Positions 26,120 to 39,226 of a stretch of 64,000 bases of DNA are shown here, in pieces. Under the pieces are notes generated by a model, which saw only the letters and a list, made by a program, of their open reading frames with translations, did no database searches and had not been told where the DNA came from. The DNA is from Euzebya pacifica. Lineage in GTDB: Bacteria; Actinomycetota; Nitriliruptoria; Euzebyales; Euzebyaceae. How positions within the stretch are numbered: position 1 is the stretch's first letter; every line of letters begins with the position of its first letter. The DNA lies in contig NZ_CP031165.1 of assembly GCF_003344865.1 (NCBI RefSeq), forward strand, positions 4,283,910 to 4,347,909. The letters run 5' to 3'. The translations under genes and the position numbers were made by a program.

Positions 26120-27478
26120 TTACCCCGCTGCCGCGGTGCCGACGCGCTCGACGTCGGCGCCGAGGTTGGTCAGCTTGCCGAGGAAGTCGGCGTATCCACG
26201 GTCGATGTGGAACGGGTCACGGACGACGGTCTCCCCCTCGGCGACGAGGCCGGCGAGGACCAGCGCCGCGCCCGCCCGCAGGTCGGTGGCCCGCACGACG
26301 GCGCCGTGCAGGGCACGGGGTCCCCGGACGACGACGTGGTGTCCCTCACGCGTGATGTCGGCACCCATCAGCTGCATCTGGTCGATGAGGGCGAAGCGGC
26401 CCTCGTAGACGTTCTCGGTCAGCAGGGACTGGCCCTGCGCCTGCGACAGGAGCGCCTGGAACTGCGCGAGCATGTCGGTGGGGAAGCCGGGATAGGGAAG
26501 CGTGGCGACGTCGGCGGCCACGAGCTGCGCGCCGGGCAGCACACGGATGAAGTCCGCACCGGTCCGCAGCTGCACACCCGCCGCGCGCATGCGGTCCAGC
26601 GGGCGGGCCAGGTGCGCGGGGTCGACGCCCTCGATGGTCACGTCCCCACCGGTCATCGCCGCGGCGACGGCGAAGGTACCGGCCTCGATCCGGTCCCCGA
26701 CGACGCGGTGCCGGCAGGGCGTCAGCGCCTCGACGCCCTCGATGGTCAGCTCCGGCGTGCCCGCACCGGTGATGCGTGCCCCGAGGCCGTTGAGGAAGTC
26801 GATCAGGTCGGCGATCTCGGGCTCACGGGCGACGTTGCGCAGGCGGGTGGTCCCCCGCGCGGTCGTGGCCGCCATGACGAGGTTCTCGGTTGCCCCGACG
26901 CTGGCGTACTCCAGCTCGTAGTCGGCGCCGACCAGCCCTCGGGGTGCACGGGCCTCGAAGTGCTCGGCGCCCACGGTGATCTCCGCACCCAGGGCCGCCA
27001 TGCCCTCCAGGTGCAGGTCGACGCCACGGGACCCGAGGTTGCAGCCGCCGGGCTGGGCGATGTGGGCGTAGCCCATCCGCGCCATCAGGGGCCCGAATGT
27101 GGCCAGGGAGGATCGCAGCCGGCCCGCCAGCTCGAGCGTGGTCCCCTCCCCCAGCTGGTCGGGCACGTCGATGGTGACCGTGTGGGTTCCCGCGCCGTCG
27201 GCTTCGATGGCGACGGTGGCGCCGAGGTGGCGCACCACGTCGGCCATGGCGAAGGTATCGGAGATCCCGGGGACGTTGGCGAGCACGCTGGTGCCGGGCG
27301 CCAGGAGGGCGGCCGCGAACAGCTTCAGCGCAGAGTTCTTGGCGCCACCGATCCGGACGGTACCGGTCAGGGTCGCGGGCCCGCGGACGACGAAGGCGTC
27401 CTCGTCGGGGGCCAACGCCGCGCGTGTGTGCGATCCGTCGACAAGCGGGGCGTCGACGGTGTGTGAGGTGGCGGTCAT
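26120..27478 (-). CDS. murA: UDP-N-acetylglucosamine 1-carboxyvinyltransferase
   Basis: First committed step of peptidoglycan synthesis: transfer of enolpyruvate from PEP to UDP-GlcNAc. The 452-residue product has the Lys-Asn pair in RIGGAKNSALK, the fosfomycin-target Cys in PGGCNLGSRGVDLHLEG, and C-terminal DLRAGAALV. An N-terminal extension of about 30 residues (to ALAPDEDAF) precedes the fold. The ATG at 27478 is supported by a TACAAT -10 box 9 nt upstream, so the transcript is probably leaderless. In Mycobacterium murA also lies downstream of the atp operon; here a kinase, acyltransferase and lipoprotein are interposed. Confidence 0.96.
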   Translation of the reverse strand: MTATSHTVDAPLVDGSHTRAALAPDEDAFVVRGPATLTGTVRIGGAKNSALKLFAAALLAPGTSVLANVPGISDTFAMADVVRHLGATVAIEADGAGTHTVTIDVPDQLGEGTTLELAGRLRSSLATFGPLMARMGYAHIAQPGGCNLGSRGVDLHLEGMAALGAEITVGAEHFEARAPRGLVGADYELEYASVGATENLVMAATTARGTTRLRNVAREPEIADLIDFLNGLGARITGAGTPELTIEGVEALTPCRHRVVGDRIEAGTFAVAAAMTGGDVTIEGVDPAHLARPLDRMRAAGVQLRTGADFIRVLPGAQLVAADVATLPYPGFPTDMLAQFQALLSQAQGQSLLTENVYEGRFALIDQMQLMGADITREGHHVVVRGPRALHGAVVRATDLRAGAALVLAGLVAEGETVVRDPFHIDRGYADFLGKLTNLGADVERVGTAAAG

Positions 27479-27487
27479 CGCGCTCGG

Positions 27488-27493
27488 ATTGTA
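27488..27493 (-). promoter_or_regulatory. -10 box for leaderless murA transcript
   Basis: The minus strand reads GGGGATACAATCC; TACAAT is near consensus and ends 9 nt before the murA ATG. No good -35 is seen. Confidence 0.6.
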
Positions 27494-27593
27494 TCCCCGG
27501 TGGGCTGCAGTCCCCGGGAGCTCCCGGCCCGATGGGCAGGGTGCACCGCCACCGCCAGGGGGTGTGGAGGAGCCCACGAACGGGTGCAGCCGG

Positions 27594-29615
27594 TCAGGAT
27601 GCGTCGCCGAACAGCGGCAGGCGGACATCCATCGTGGTCCCTCCGCCGGGGGTGTCACGCAGCGCGATCGATCCGCCGTGCGCCTCGACGATGGTCTTCA
27701 CGGTGTACAGGCCGAGGCCGGTCCCGCGGACGTCGCCACGGGCGAACCGGCCGAAGACGTTCACGCCGGCGGGCATGCCGGGTCCGTGGTCGACCACGAG
27801 CATCTGGGCCATGCCGTCGGTGCGTTCGACGACGACCTCCACCGGCGAGCTGCCGGGGACGTACCGCAGGGCGTTGGCGATCAGGTTCTGCACGACGCGG
27901 GTCAGCTGATCGGCGTCGCCCCAGGCGATGACGGTGGGGTCACAGCTGGCGCTGAGGCGGCTCCGCTGCTCGGGTGCGGCGATCATCAGCGCCTCCGACA
28001 CGACGTGGTGGAGGGGTACGGCGACCTGCTTGTCGGGCTGCAGCTCCCCGGCGTCGGCCCTGGCGGAGTCCATCATGTCGTCCAGCATCCGGCTCACCCG
28101 CAGGGCCTGGCGCTCGATGGTGTCCAGCGCCTCCTCTCGGTCCTGTTCGCTCAGCCGGCCACCGGCACGCCGCAGGGTCTTCGCGAACCCCAGGACGGCG
28201 GTGATGGGGGTGCGCAGGTCGTGGGTGATGCCCTCGACGTAGTCGGCGCGACGCCGGTTGCCCTCGTGGAGCAGCCGGTTCGCCTCGGCCTGACTGGCGA
28301 GCAGCCGGGCGTTGCTGATCGCCAGCGCCGCCTGGCGCGACAGCGCCGCCCCGACCTGTGTGCAGAGGCTGGTGAACCCGCGCGGGTTGGCGTCGGTGTG
28401 GGCGACGACCAGGTAGCCGATCTCCAGCTCCCCGACCAGCAGGGGCAGGCCGTGCACGCTGATGGCGCCCGTCTCCCGATCCCAGGGCCCGGCGAGCCAC
28501 GGGCAGGTCCGTGTGTCCTGGGTCAGGAACGGCTCGACGGAGGCGAACATCTCCTCCGCCGCCCGCCGTCCCTCGGCGTGGATGACGTCACCGGGCTCCC
28601 AGGTCCGATCCGAGGAGTGGAAGGCCGCGAGCTCGAGCTCCGACCGGTCGTCGTCCCACAGGTAGATGGCCGACCGTTCGCACGACAGGGCGTTGGCGGC
28701 GTGTCGGGCGATGTGGTTGACGATGCGGTCGGGGTCCAGGCCCGACGCCTGCGCCACACCGGCGATGGCCTCGAGGATCTCCACCTTGCCCTCGAGGTCG
28801 GCGAGGGTGTCGACCCGTCGCAGCGCCGCCCATGCCTCCGAGGCCAGCGCCCCGGCGAGCTCGAGGGAGTCGTCGTCGCGACGCCGGACCCCCTCGCCCA
28901 CCAGCGCCAGGACCGTGCCGGCCGGCTGGGGGCCGGCGGGGATCGCCAGCGCCGCGGTCGTCACGCCGTTGACCGGCAGCTCGAGGAGCTGGGCGAGGCC
29001 GGTCTCGGCGACGTCGTCGAGGGCCGAGGGGCTGTCCATGTGGATGGACTCGGCGACCTCCTGGTGGTCACCGATGGCCACCGAACCGTCCCACCCCGTC
29101 GGGCCTCGCGTCAGCATGTAGCCGGCGTCGCCGGGCAGCAGGTCCTGCAGGACCATCGCGACGGCGGCCACCACCTCGTCACGCCGGGCCGACTGGGCCA
29201 GCGCACGGGAGTAGACGTTGCGGGCGTGGGTCCGTGGGTCGGTGGAGCGGACGGCACGGAAGAACGACCCGAACCCGGCCGGCCGGCCGTCGGCGTCGGT
29301 CAGGCGGGTGTAGGCCGTGACACACACCTCGATGGTGCGCCCGTCGGCGTGGCGACGAGGGAAGACCAGCGGCACCTCCTCGGCCCAGTCCTCGAAGGTC
29401 GCGAGCGCGCTGCGGAGGTCGTCGCGTTGTGCCGGTGTCAGATGGGGCAGCGGCCCCCCGAGCACGTCATCGCGCCTGAAGCCGGTCAGCGACTCGGCGG
29501 CGCGGTTCCACTCCACGACGTTGAGCTCGGCGTCGGTGGCGCAGAAGGCCTCGGGACAGACGTCGAGGACTCCGTCGAAGCTGGTGGGTTGTGCGGTGGG
29601 GTGGGATATGGCCAC
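27594..29615 (-). CDS. PAS-GAF sensor histidine kinase
   Basis: A 673-residue soluble sensor kinase with no membrane segment. An N-terminal PAS domain (about 12-120, FDGVLDVCPEAFCATDA, EWNRAAESLTG) is followed by two GAF-like regions (about 140-280 and 290-435), then HisKA with the phospho-acceptor His in GITHDLRTP, and an HATPase with the N box NLIANALRY, DHGPGMP and GTGLGLYTV. No partner response regulator is adjacent. The start is a GTG with no ribosome site, and its first 130 bp overlap the upstream acyltransferase gene. The PAS domain begins at about 29580, so much of that overlap is genuine. Several Cys in PAS/GAF could sense redox or ligands. Confidence 0.88.
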   Translation of the reverse strand: MAISHPTAQPTSFDGVLDVCPEAFCATDAELNVVEWNRAAESLTGFRRDDVLGGPLPHLTPAQRDDLRSALATFEDWAEEVPLVFPRRHADGRTIEVCVTAYTRLTDADGRPAGFGSFFRAVRSTDPRTHARNVYSRALAQSARRDEVVAAVAMVLQDLLPGDAGYMLTRGPTGWDGSVAIGDHQEVAESIHMDSPSALDDVAETGLAQLLELPVNGVTTAALAIPAGPQPAGTVLALVGEGVRRRDDDSLELAGALASEAWAALRRVDTLADLEGKVEILEAIAGVAQASGLDPDRIVNHIARHAANALSCERSAIYLWDDDRSELELAAFHSSDRTWEPGDVIHAEGRRAAEEMFASVEPFLTQDTRTCPWLAGPWDRETGAISVHGLPLLVGELEIGYLVVAHTDANPRGFTSLCTQVGAALSRQAALAISNARLLASQAEANRLLHEGNRRRADYVEGITHDLRTPITAVLGFAKTLRRAGGRLSEQDREEALDTIERQALRVSRMLDDMMDSARADAGELQPDKQVAVPLHHVVSEALMIAAPEQRSRLSASCDPTVIAWGDADQLTRVVQNLIANALRYVPGSSPVEVVVERTDGMAQMLVVDHGPGMPAGVNVFGRFARGDVRGTGLGLYTVKTIVEAHGGSIALRDTPGGGTTMDVRLPLFGDAS

Positions 29616-30721
29616 GAGTCGTTTCGCGCTGGAGGTGTGAGGGGGCGGTCACCTCGGCGTGACTCGAATGGTAAGGCCAGAAGCCACTCGAGGGGGCCCC
29701 TGTTGACACGCCATCTCCAGAACGTGCACAGCAGGGTCGTCACGACGAAGAACCGTGCCACCTGCAGGACCGCGTCCTCGACGGAGCTGCGCCCCTCCAG
29801 CCACTCGGGCGCGACCGCCAGCACCAGGAGGTGGCCGGTGTAGACGGTGAGCGCCATCTGGCCCACCGCGACCAGGGGGAACGACAGCCGCGGGAGGAGC
29901 GACCCGAGCACGAGGCTCGCACCCAGGACGGCCACGGCCACGGCGACGGCCCCGACGACGTTGAGCGGCGTGCCGCTGTGCCCCTCGGCCAGCAGGTACG
30001 GGGAGTCCGCGGCAGCGGCGCTGCTGCTCCTGGCGAGCTCGCTGGCACCGTAGGCGGCAGCGGCCACGACCGTCCCGCCGGTCACGAGCATCCACTGGGT
30101 CGCCCGGTCACGCAGGTCGGCACGGCCGACCAGCACGCCGACCAGCACGGCAGGCGCCCAGGTCATCACCGGGTAGAAGCCGGTCACGAGGATGTCGCCC
30201 ACGACACCGACCACGTCCAGGGGGTTGTCGGTGATGCCGCGCACCGACAGCGCGGAGCCGAAGAGGGCGATGTAGGTGGTGGGACCGATCACGGTCCAGC
30301 CGGCGGTCAGCGTCACCAGCCACCCCGTCGGCAGCATCGCGCCCAGACCACCGACGACGTAGTAGGCGGCGTAGTAGTGGAGGATCACCGCGACCGGGGT
30401 GGGCAGCATCTGCAGCGCCAACCCGAGGGGGAGGAAGATCACGGCCCGCCAGGCGACCTTGGTCCATGCAACGGTGCGGCGCCGGGCGGCGTCGGGCATG
30501 CCGCGATGGGTCCCCCTGAACAGCAGGCTGACCCCGACGCCCGCCAGCATGACGAACAGCATCGACGCGCGACCGTAGGAGGTCCGGTAGATCCAGCCGG
30601 CCGTCGTCGTGGTGTCCGGGTCGAACGGGCCGAAGTGGACCATGACCATCCCGAGGATGGCGAGCGCCCGGGCGATGTCGATGCCCAGGATCCGGTCGCG
30701 GCGGGCGATGGTGGCGGTCAC
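29486..30721 (-). CDS. Polytopic acyltransferase-like membrane protein (DUF1624/DUF418 type)
   Basis: A 411-residue protein with about ten membrane helices. RILGIDIARALAILGMVMVH at the N-terminus is the signature of heparan-alpha-glucosaminide N-acetyltransferase-like (DUF1624) and DUF418 proteins, and GQMALTVYTGHLLVL near the end matches DUF418. It may acylate an envelope sugar or lipid; this is inference. The hydrophilic Pro/Ser-rich C-terminal tail (about 55 residues after LPFESRRG) lies in the region overlapping the histidine-kinase gene and is atypical. The GTG at 30721 was chosen as start (VTATIARRDRIL). Confidence 0.8.
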   Translation of the reverse strand: MTATIARRDRILGIDIARALAILGMVMVHFGPFDPDTTTTAGWIYRTSYGRASMLFVMLAGVGVSLLFRGTHRGMPDAARRRTVAWTKVAWRAVIFLPLGLALQMLPTPVAVILHYYAAYYVVGGLGAMLPTGWLVTLTAGWTVIGPTTYIALFGSALSVRGITDNPLDVVGVVGDILVTGFYPVMTWAPAVLVGVLVGRADLRDRATQWMLVTGGTVVAAAAYGASELARSSSAAAADSPYLLAEGHSGTPLNVVGAVAVAVAVLGASLVLGSLLPRLSFPLVAVGQMALTVYTGHLLVLAVAPEWLEGRSSVEDAVLQVARFFVVTTLLCTFWRWRVNRGPLEWLLALPFESRRGDRPLTPPARNDSWPYPTPPHNPPASTESSTSVPRPSAPPTPSSTSWSGTAPPSR

Positions 30722-30840
30722 GTCGTCCAATGATGCGACCCTCGGCTGGGGCGTGCCGTGGGCTTGACCAAGTCTTTCGGTCCGCCGACGTCCCGCGCCG
30801 CTCGTGGCGAGCGGCACCGATGATGCGCTAGACCGGTGGC

Positions 30841-31473
30841 ATGCGAACCATCCACGCTGTCCTGCTCGTGGCCGTCCTGGTGCTGACCGGCTGCGGTGGT
30901 GACGGTGGTGGGGACGAGGCCGTGCAGCAGACCACCGAGCCGTCACCCACGGCGGTCGCCGAGGTCGAGACGGTGACCCCGCCGGAGAATCCCAAGGACG
31001 AGGCGGGCCTCGAGGTCGACCTCGACCCCAACGACGACGACCCCATCGAGGCGGAGGAGGATCCGTCGGCACCCGACGACGACCCGCTGGAGCTCGAGCC
31101 GGAGGACGACACGGCGGAGCCGACCGGACCGCCGACCGAGGGCCTGCCGGGAGGTCGGTACGTGCAGATCGACACGGTGACGGCATCGGGCAGCGCCTAC
31201 GCCGTGGAGTTCACCCCGTACAACTTCGTTCCCCTGATCGGCTCGGGAGACCAGGACTTCCACATCCACTTCTTCTGGAACAGCGTCGAGCCGCAGAACG
31301 CCGGCACCAACGGCCCTGCCCCGGGCGACTGGTTCCTCTACGACGGCGGCTCGCCGTTCACCGGCTACACCTTCGCCGCGCGGCCGCCGGAGGCGACGCA
31401 GATGTGCGCGCTGGTCGCGGACTCCGCACACGGCGTCACCGTCGGGTCGGGCAACTGCGTGACCCTTCCGTAG
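30841..31473 (+). CDS. Lipoprotein with long acidic spacer
   Basis: A 210-residue lipoprotein: MRTIHAVLLVAVLVLTGCGG contains a lipobox (LTGC) for lipidation at Cys18. A spacer of about 80 residues is very rich in Asp, Glu and Pro, then a compact domain follows (GGRYVQIDTVTASGSAYAVE, FHIHFFWNS, GDWFLYDGG) of about 105 residues. Aromatic residues and two Cys suggest an all-beta fold, possibly ligand binding. A TAGACC box 6 nt upstream suggests a leaderless mRNA. It is divergent from the acyltransferase gene. Function unknown. Confidence 0.78.
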   Translation: MRTIHAVLLVAVLVLTGCGGDGGGDEAVQQTTEPSPTAVAEVETVTPPENPKDEAGLEVDLDPNDDDPIEAEEDPSAPDDDPLELEPEDDTAEPTGPPTEGLPGGRYVQIDTVTASGSAYAVEFTPYNFVPLIGSGDQDFHIHFFWNSVEPQNAGTNGPAPGDWFLYDGGSPFTGYTFAARPPEATQMCALVADSAHGVTVGSGNCVTLP

Positions 31474-31492
31474 GCGAACGGGGGCAACGACA

Positions 31493-31519
31493 ACGCCCGC
31501 CCCGGGGAGGGGCGGGCGT
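31493..31519. terminator. Terminator between lipoprotein gene and atpC
   Basis: ACGCCCGCCCC and GGGGCGGGCGT form a perfect 11-bp stem with a 5-nt loop between two convergent genes; it should stop transcription from both sides. Confidence 0.85.
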
Positions 31520-31546
31520 CACATGGGTTCTGTCGTGGTTGTTGGC

Positions 31547-31879
31547 CTAGGCCGGCGCCGGCGCGTTCGCCCCGCGACCCGGCGTGGTGAACTTCTCCAC
31601 CATGGCGTGGGCCGCGTCCTTGTCGGCGACCTCCTCGGCGAAGTCCGCCAGGACGGTCAGCTTGCCGTCGGCGTACTGCAGGAAGCCGGAGCGGACGGCG
31701 AAGGTCGTCCGGGTGCCGTCGGCACCGACGAGCTCCAGCGGGGCCGCGGCGAGCAGCAGCAGCACCGGCTGGTGGCCGGTGAGGATGCCGATCTCGCCCT
31801 CGGTCGAGCGGGCGTACACCTCGGACACATCACCCTCGAACAGGGCGCGGTCCGGCGAGACGATCTTCGCGTCAATCAC
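31547..31879 (-). CDS. atpC: F1Fo ATP synthase epsilon subunit, short form
   Basis: Central-stalk subunit of F1. It begins VIDAKIVSPDRALFEGDVSEV with the usual N-terminal beta-sandwich (TEGEIGILTGHQPVLL, FAVRSGFLQYADGKLTVLAD). It is 110 residues, against about 120-140 in most bacteria; the C-terminal two-helix domain that inhibits ATP hydrolysis is largely replaced by a short helix and an Ala/Pro/Gly tail (EKFTTPGRGANAPAPA). The GTG start has a GGAGG ribosome site 10 nt upstream. Last gene of the atp operon, 22 bp after atpD. Confidence 0.93.
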   Translation of the reverse strand: MIDAKIVSPDRALFEGDVSEVYARSTEGEIGILTGHQPVLLLLAAAPLELVGADGTRTTFAVRSGFLQYADGKLTVLADFAEEVADKDAAHAMVEKFTTPGRGANAPAPA

Positions 31880-31901
31880 TTGCGAACCTCCGGTTCGACG
31901 A

Positions 31902-34254
<2,353 letters not shown>

Positions 34255-34308
34255 GGATCGGTTCCTTGGTGGTCAGGGGTGTCTGACGTGGCGGCGCCCT
34301 GCCGGGCG

Positions 34309-35931
<1,623 letters not shown>

Positions 35932-35980
35932 CGGTTGGTCGCTTTCACGCTTGGTGTTGAGGGGTGAACGATCTGGATGG

Positions 35981-36514
35981 TCAGGCGGTGACCAGGGCCG
36001 ACTTCAGCTGGGTCAGCTGACGCAGGACGGAGCCGTCGATGACGGTGTCCCCGAGCTGGACGACGATGCCGCCCAGGAGGTCCTCGTCAACGGTGACCTT
36101 GAGCTCGACCGGCTGGCCGGCTCGTGCGCTGAGCGCGGTGACCAGCGCCTGGCGCTGGGCCTCGCCCAGCGGCTTGGCGCTGTGGACGACGGCGACCGAC
36201 GCGCCGCGGGACTCCGCGGACAGGTTGGTGGCCGCCGAGGCGATGTCGGAGACGTGGCGGATCCGGTCGGCCGACAACAGCATCTGGACGACCGCGATCG
36301 TGCCCGGGTGCGCTCGCTGGAGCGCCTCGGTGATCGCGTTGCGGCGGGCCTCGAGAGGCACCGCGTTGTCGGTCAGGGTGCTGCGCAGGTCGGCGTCGCC
36401 GTCGACGGTACGAGCGAACTCGTACAGCTCGTCGACGACCCGGTCGGCCGCGCCCTCGGCGCGGCCGATCTCCACGACCGCGCGACCGTATGCGGTGGCG
36501 ATGTCGTCAGCCAT
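35981..36514 (-). CDS. atpH: F1Fo ATP synthase delta subunit
   Basis: Links the peripheral stalk to the top of F1. 177 residues with the six-helix N-domain ([18 protein letters not shown]) and C-terminal [23 protein letters not shown]. It is a separate gene of normal length, unlike Mycobacterium where delta is fused to a second b-type subunit. The stop-start gap to atpA is 49 bp. Confidence 0.95.
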   Translation of the reverse strand: MADDIATAYGRAVVEIGRAEGAADRVVDELYEFARTVDGDADLRSTLTDNAVPLEARRNAITEALQRAHPGTIAVVQMLLSADRIRHVSDIASAATNLSAESRGASVAVVHSAKPLGEAQRQALVTALSARAGQPVELKVTVDEDLLGGIVVQLGDTVIDGSVLRQLTQLKSALVTA

Positions 36515-36525
36515 CGGGCTTCCTT

Positions 36526-37068
36526 CTAGTTGGTGGTCGAGAGCTTCGAGATGAAGCTGTCGACGAGCTGGTCGTGACGGGACTGGTCGACCTCGGCACC
36601 GACGATCTTGCTGGCGATGTCGGTGGAGAGGGTGGCGACCTGACCGCGCAGCTCCTCGAGGGCGCGGGCCTTCTCGGCCTCGCTGTCGGAAGCGGCGCGC
36701 GCACGGATCGCGGCGGCCTCTTCCTCGGCCCGGGCGACGATGTCGGCCTTGAGCCGCTCACCCTGCGCCTTGGCGTCCTCGATGATCTGGTTGGCCTCGT
36801 TGCGGGCCTCGGACAGGGACTCCTGGTACTCGCGACGAGTCTTCTCGGCCTCGGCCAGCTGGGCCTCGGCCTCCTCGATGCGACCCTGGATGGCGGCACG
36901 ACGTTCGTCGAGCGCCTTGTTCATCTGGGGGAACACGCGGCCGCTGATCACGATGAACAGCAGCGAGAACGCGATGAAGCCCCAGATGAGCTCCGGGATC
37001 TCCGGGAGCAGCTGCAGCTCGGTGTCGACACCGGCCTCAGTGGCCAGGACGATCATGGGGGTCGGCAT
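36526..37068 (-). CDS. atpF: F1Fo ATP synthase b subunit
   Basis: Peripheral stalk. 180 residues: one N-terminal membrane helix (LIWGFIAFSLLFIVI) followed by a long charged coiled coil (ALDERRAAIQGRIEEAEAQ onward). The first 25 residues (MPTPMIVLATEAGVDTELQLL) form an outward-facing extension. It lies 11 bp from atpH and 11 bp from atpE, so these genes are tightly cotranscribed. Confidence 0.95.
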   Translation of the reverse strand: MPTPMIVLATEAGVDTELQLLPEIPELIWGFIAFSLLFIVISGRVFPQMNKALDERRAAIQGRIEEAEAQLAEAEKTRREYQESLSEARNEANQIIEDAKAQGERLKADIVARAEEEAAAIRARAASDSEAEKARALEELRGQVATLSTDIASKIVGAEVDQSRHDQLVDSFISKLSTTN

Positions 37069-37079
37069 GGTGCCCTCCC

Positions 37080-37424
<345 letters not shown>

Positions 37425-37502
37425 TCAGGGGATTTGCGGGCTTGCGGGAACTGGACTGGACGTGACCGGCCACTGTCGACCGACCGAACCGCCGGAGCGG
37501 TC

Positions 37503-38324
37503 CTAGTGCTGGGCCTCGACTGCACCGGAGAGGTAGACAGCGGCGAGGATCGCAAAGATGTAGGCCTGCAGGAAGCTGACGAACGCCTCGAACCCGACCG
37601 CGAGCGGCGAGATCAGGAGGGTCAGGATCCCGATGGGGAGGCCGAGGAGGTTGGACTCGTCGGGGATCAGGCCGGGGATCCGGAAGAACGCGTGGGTCGC
37701 CAGGAAGACGATGGTCAGCAGGATGTGACCGGCGACCATGTTGGCGAACAACCGGACCGTCAGCGTCAGCGGACGCAGGATGAAGGTGGACACCAGCTCG
37801 ATGGGGGTGAGCAGGAGGTACACGGGGGCGGGGACGCCCGGGGGGAACGCAACTTCCTTGAAGTAGCCGATGCCCTGGTACTTCACACCGGTGGCCACGA
37901 AGACGACCAGGGTGACGAGGGCCAGCATCAGCGGGATCGCGATGCGCGATGTCGCCGGGAAGTTCACGAACGGGATGATCTTGAACATGTTGTTGAACAG
38001 CACGAACAAGAAGATCGTGGTCAGGAAGGGCGCGAACTTCTTGCCCTCCGGGCCGATGATGTCCACGGCGATGCCGTCACGGACGAACTCGACCACCGAC
38101 TCGCCAGCCGCCTGCAGCTTGTTCGGCACGACCTTGGGGTTGCCCAGGGCCATCAGCATGAAGATGGAGGCGAAGATCAGGCTGAAGAGGATGATCAGCC
38201 AGGTACGGGTGATCTCCAGGCCGCCGATCTCGAACAGCGCCGGCAGGTTGAAGATCTCGCCCGCGGGTGGGACACCGAAGTTGCCACCGTACGGGTGGGC
38301 ATCGGCTGCGAGGATGAGGTTCAC
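37503..38324 (-). CDS. atpB: F1Fo ATP synthase a subunit
   Basis: Stator channel subunit that carries protons to and from the c ring. 273 residues, five to six helices. The essential Arg is in RPLTLTVRLFANMVAGH, and the last helix contains VGFEAFVSFLQAYIFAIL with the conserved Gln. The GTG start overlaps the stop of the preceding AtpI-like gene (GTGA), indicating coupling. Spacing to atpE is 93 bp. Confidence 0.96.
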   Translation of the reverse strand: MNLILAADAHPYGGNFGVPPAGEIFNLPALFEIGGLEITRTWLIILFSLIFASIFMLMALGNPKVVPNKLQAAGESVVEFVRDGIAVDIIGPEGKKFAPFLTTIFLFVLFNNMFKIIPFVNFPATSRIAIPLMLALVTLVVFVATGVKYQGIGYFKEVAFPPGVPAPVYLLLTPIELVSTFILRPLTLTVRLFANMVAGHILLTIVFLATHAFFRIPGLIPDESNLLGLPIGILTLLISPLAVGFEAFVSFLQAYIFAILAAVYLSGAVEAQH

Positions 38325-38773
38325 GTGAGCTGCCTTTCGGTGTCACTGTGTGGGGTCGAGGGGATGGACAACCAGAAGAATCGGGGGTCGCGGGCGGCGG
38401 CGATGATCTCTGCCACCAGGGCACCGACCAAGCCGAGGGCCAGGCCGATCGCGAAGGAGTTCATGGGGAGCAGCCCGAGCTGGGCGACGAGCACGAGCAC
38501 GACCAGCGCGACCATGCCGCGCAGGCCGAGGGCAGCCAAGGACATGGCAACAACCATGTCGTTCCCCGCCTTGGCTCCACGCTTGTACAGCGGCATGGCG
38601 ACGATCGACAGGGCGGCGACCAGCACCGCGCCTGCCCCGACGGCGACGCCGGCCTCACCACCGTCGAGCAGACCCACGACGACCGACCCGATCACGGCCG
38701 CAGCGCACGCGCCGAGCACGCCGGCAACGGCCAGCGACTGCTCGGGAGCATGGTTGGGAGTGAAGATGGGCAT
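38321..38773 (-). CDS. atpI: AtpI-like membrane protein
   Basis: A 150-residue protein with four predicted membrane helices (SLAVAGVLGACAAAVIGSVVV, VAVGAGAVLVAALSIV, LAALGLRGMVALVVLVLVAQ, FAIGLALGLVGALVAEIIAAA), the layout and position of the ATP synthase I protein that assists c-ring assembly in other bacteria. Sequence similarity is weak, so the name rests on position. Coupled to atpB by a 4-bp overlap. Confidence 0.72.
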   Translation of the reverse strand: MPIFTPNHAPEQSLAVAGVLGACAAAVIGSVVVGLLDGGEAGVAVGAGAVLVAALSIVAMPLYKRGAKAGNDMVVAMSLAALGLRGMVALVVLVLVAQLGLLPMNSFAIGLALGLVGALVAEIIAAARDPRFFWLSIPSTPHSDTERQLT

Positions 38774-38824
38774 CGGACGAGGGGGCCTGTTCGGTGCGTT
38801 GGATCGGGCGGCGACGTGCGTGGC

Positions 38825-39100
38825 TCAGCGATTGCGTGGAGTGGTGCCCTCTTCGGAGCGGGCGGCCATCGACGCGTCCGCAGCATCAGCCTGCTTGGCA
38901 CGGATGTATAGCAGGTAGATGCCGGCGATGTTGCCGATGACGAAGCCGACGACCATGAACACGGGTTCCGTCCCGACCAGGCGGTCGATCAGGAATCCGA
39001 TTCCACCCCAGGTGAAGATTGCTGCCAGGAGGTCGGCTGTGTATGCGAAGGACTTGTCGGCCTTGGCCGACCCGAGGGCATCGAGAGGTGATCCGCTCAT
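38825..39100 (-). CDS. AtpZ-like small membrane protein
   Basis: A 91-residue protein with two helices: LLAAIFTWGGIGFLIDRLVG and FMVVGFVIGNIAGIYLLYIR. The WGGIGFLIDR..GT..P pattern is that of AtpZ/AtpI-family proteins encoded just before atpB. It is the first gene of the atp operon; the ATG at 39100 is preceded by a GGAAGG ribosome site. An upstream in-frame Met would add 29 residues without membrane or family character. Confidence 0.75.
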   Translation of the reverse strand: MSGSPLDALGSAKADKSFAYTADLLAAIFTWGGIGFLIDRLVGTEPVFMVVGFVIGNIAGIYLLYIRAKQADAADASMAARSEEGTTPRNR

Positions 39101-39168
39101 GGTGATTGCCTTCCAGGTCGTCGTTGACCGGCCCGGTCCGGGGGGTCCGTTGGAACCGCCCGTCCTCG

Positions 39169-39207
39169 AGCTTGTGAAAACATACACAAGCTTCCGCGAA
39201 CGGGCAA
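39169..39207 (-). promoter_or_regulatory. Promoter of the atp operon with an overlapping palindrome
   Basis: The minus strand has TTGCCC (-35, 39202-39207), a 17-bp spacer and TATGTT (-10, 39179-39184). A perfect inverted repeat AGCTTGTG-N8-CACAAGCT (39169-39192) is centred on the -10 box, so a dimeric regulator bound there would block RNA polymerase. The AT-rich block stands out from its GC-rich surroundings. It lies about 70 bp before the atpZ-like start. Confidence 0.72.
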
Positions 39208-39226
39208 ATGGTACGGCCCGAGCAGC

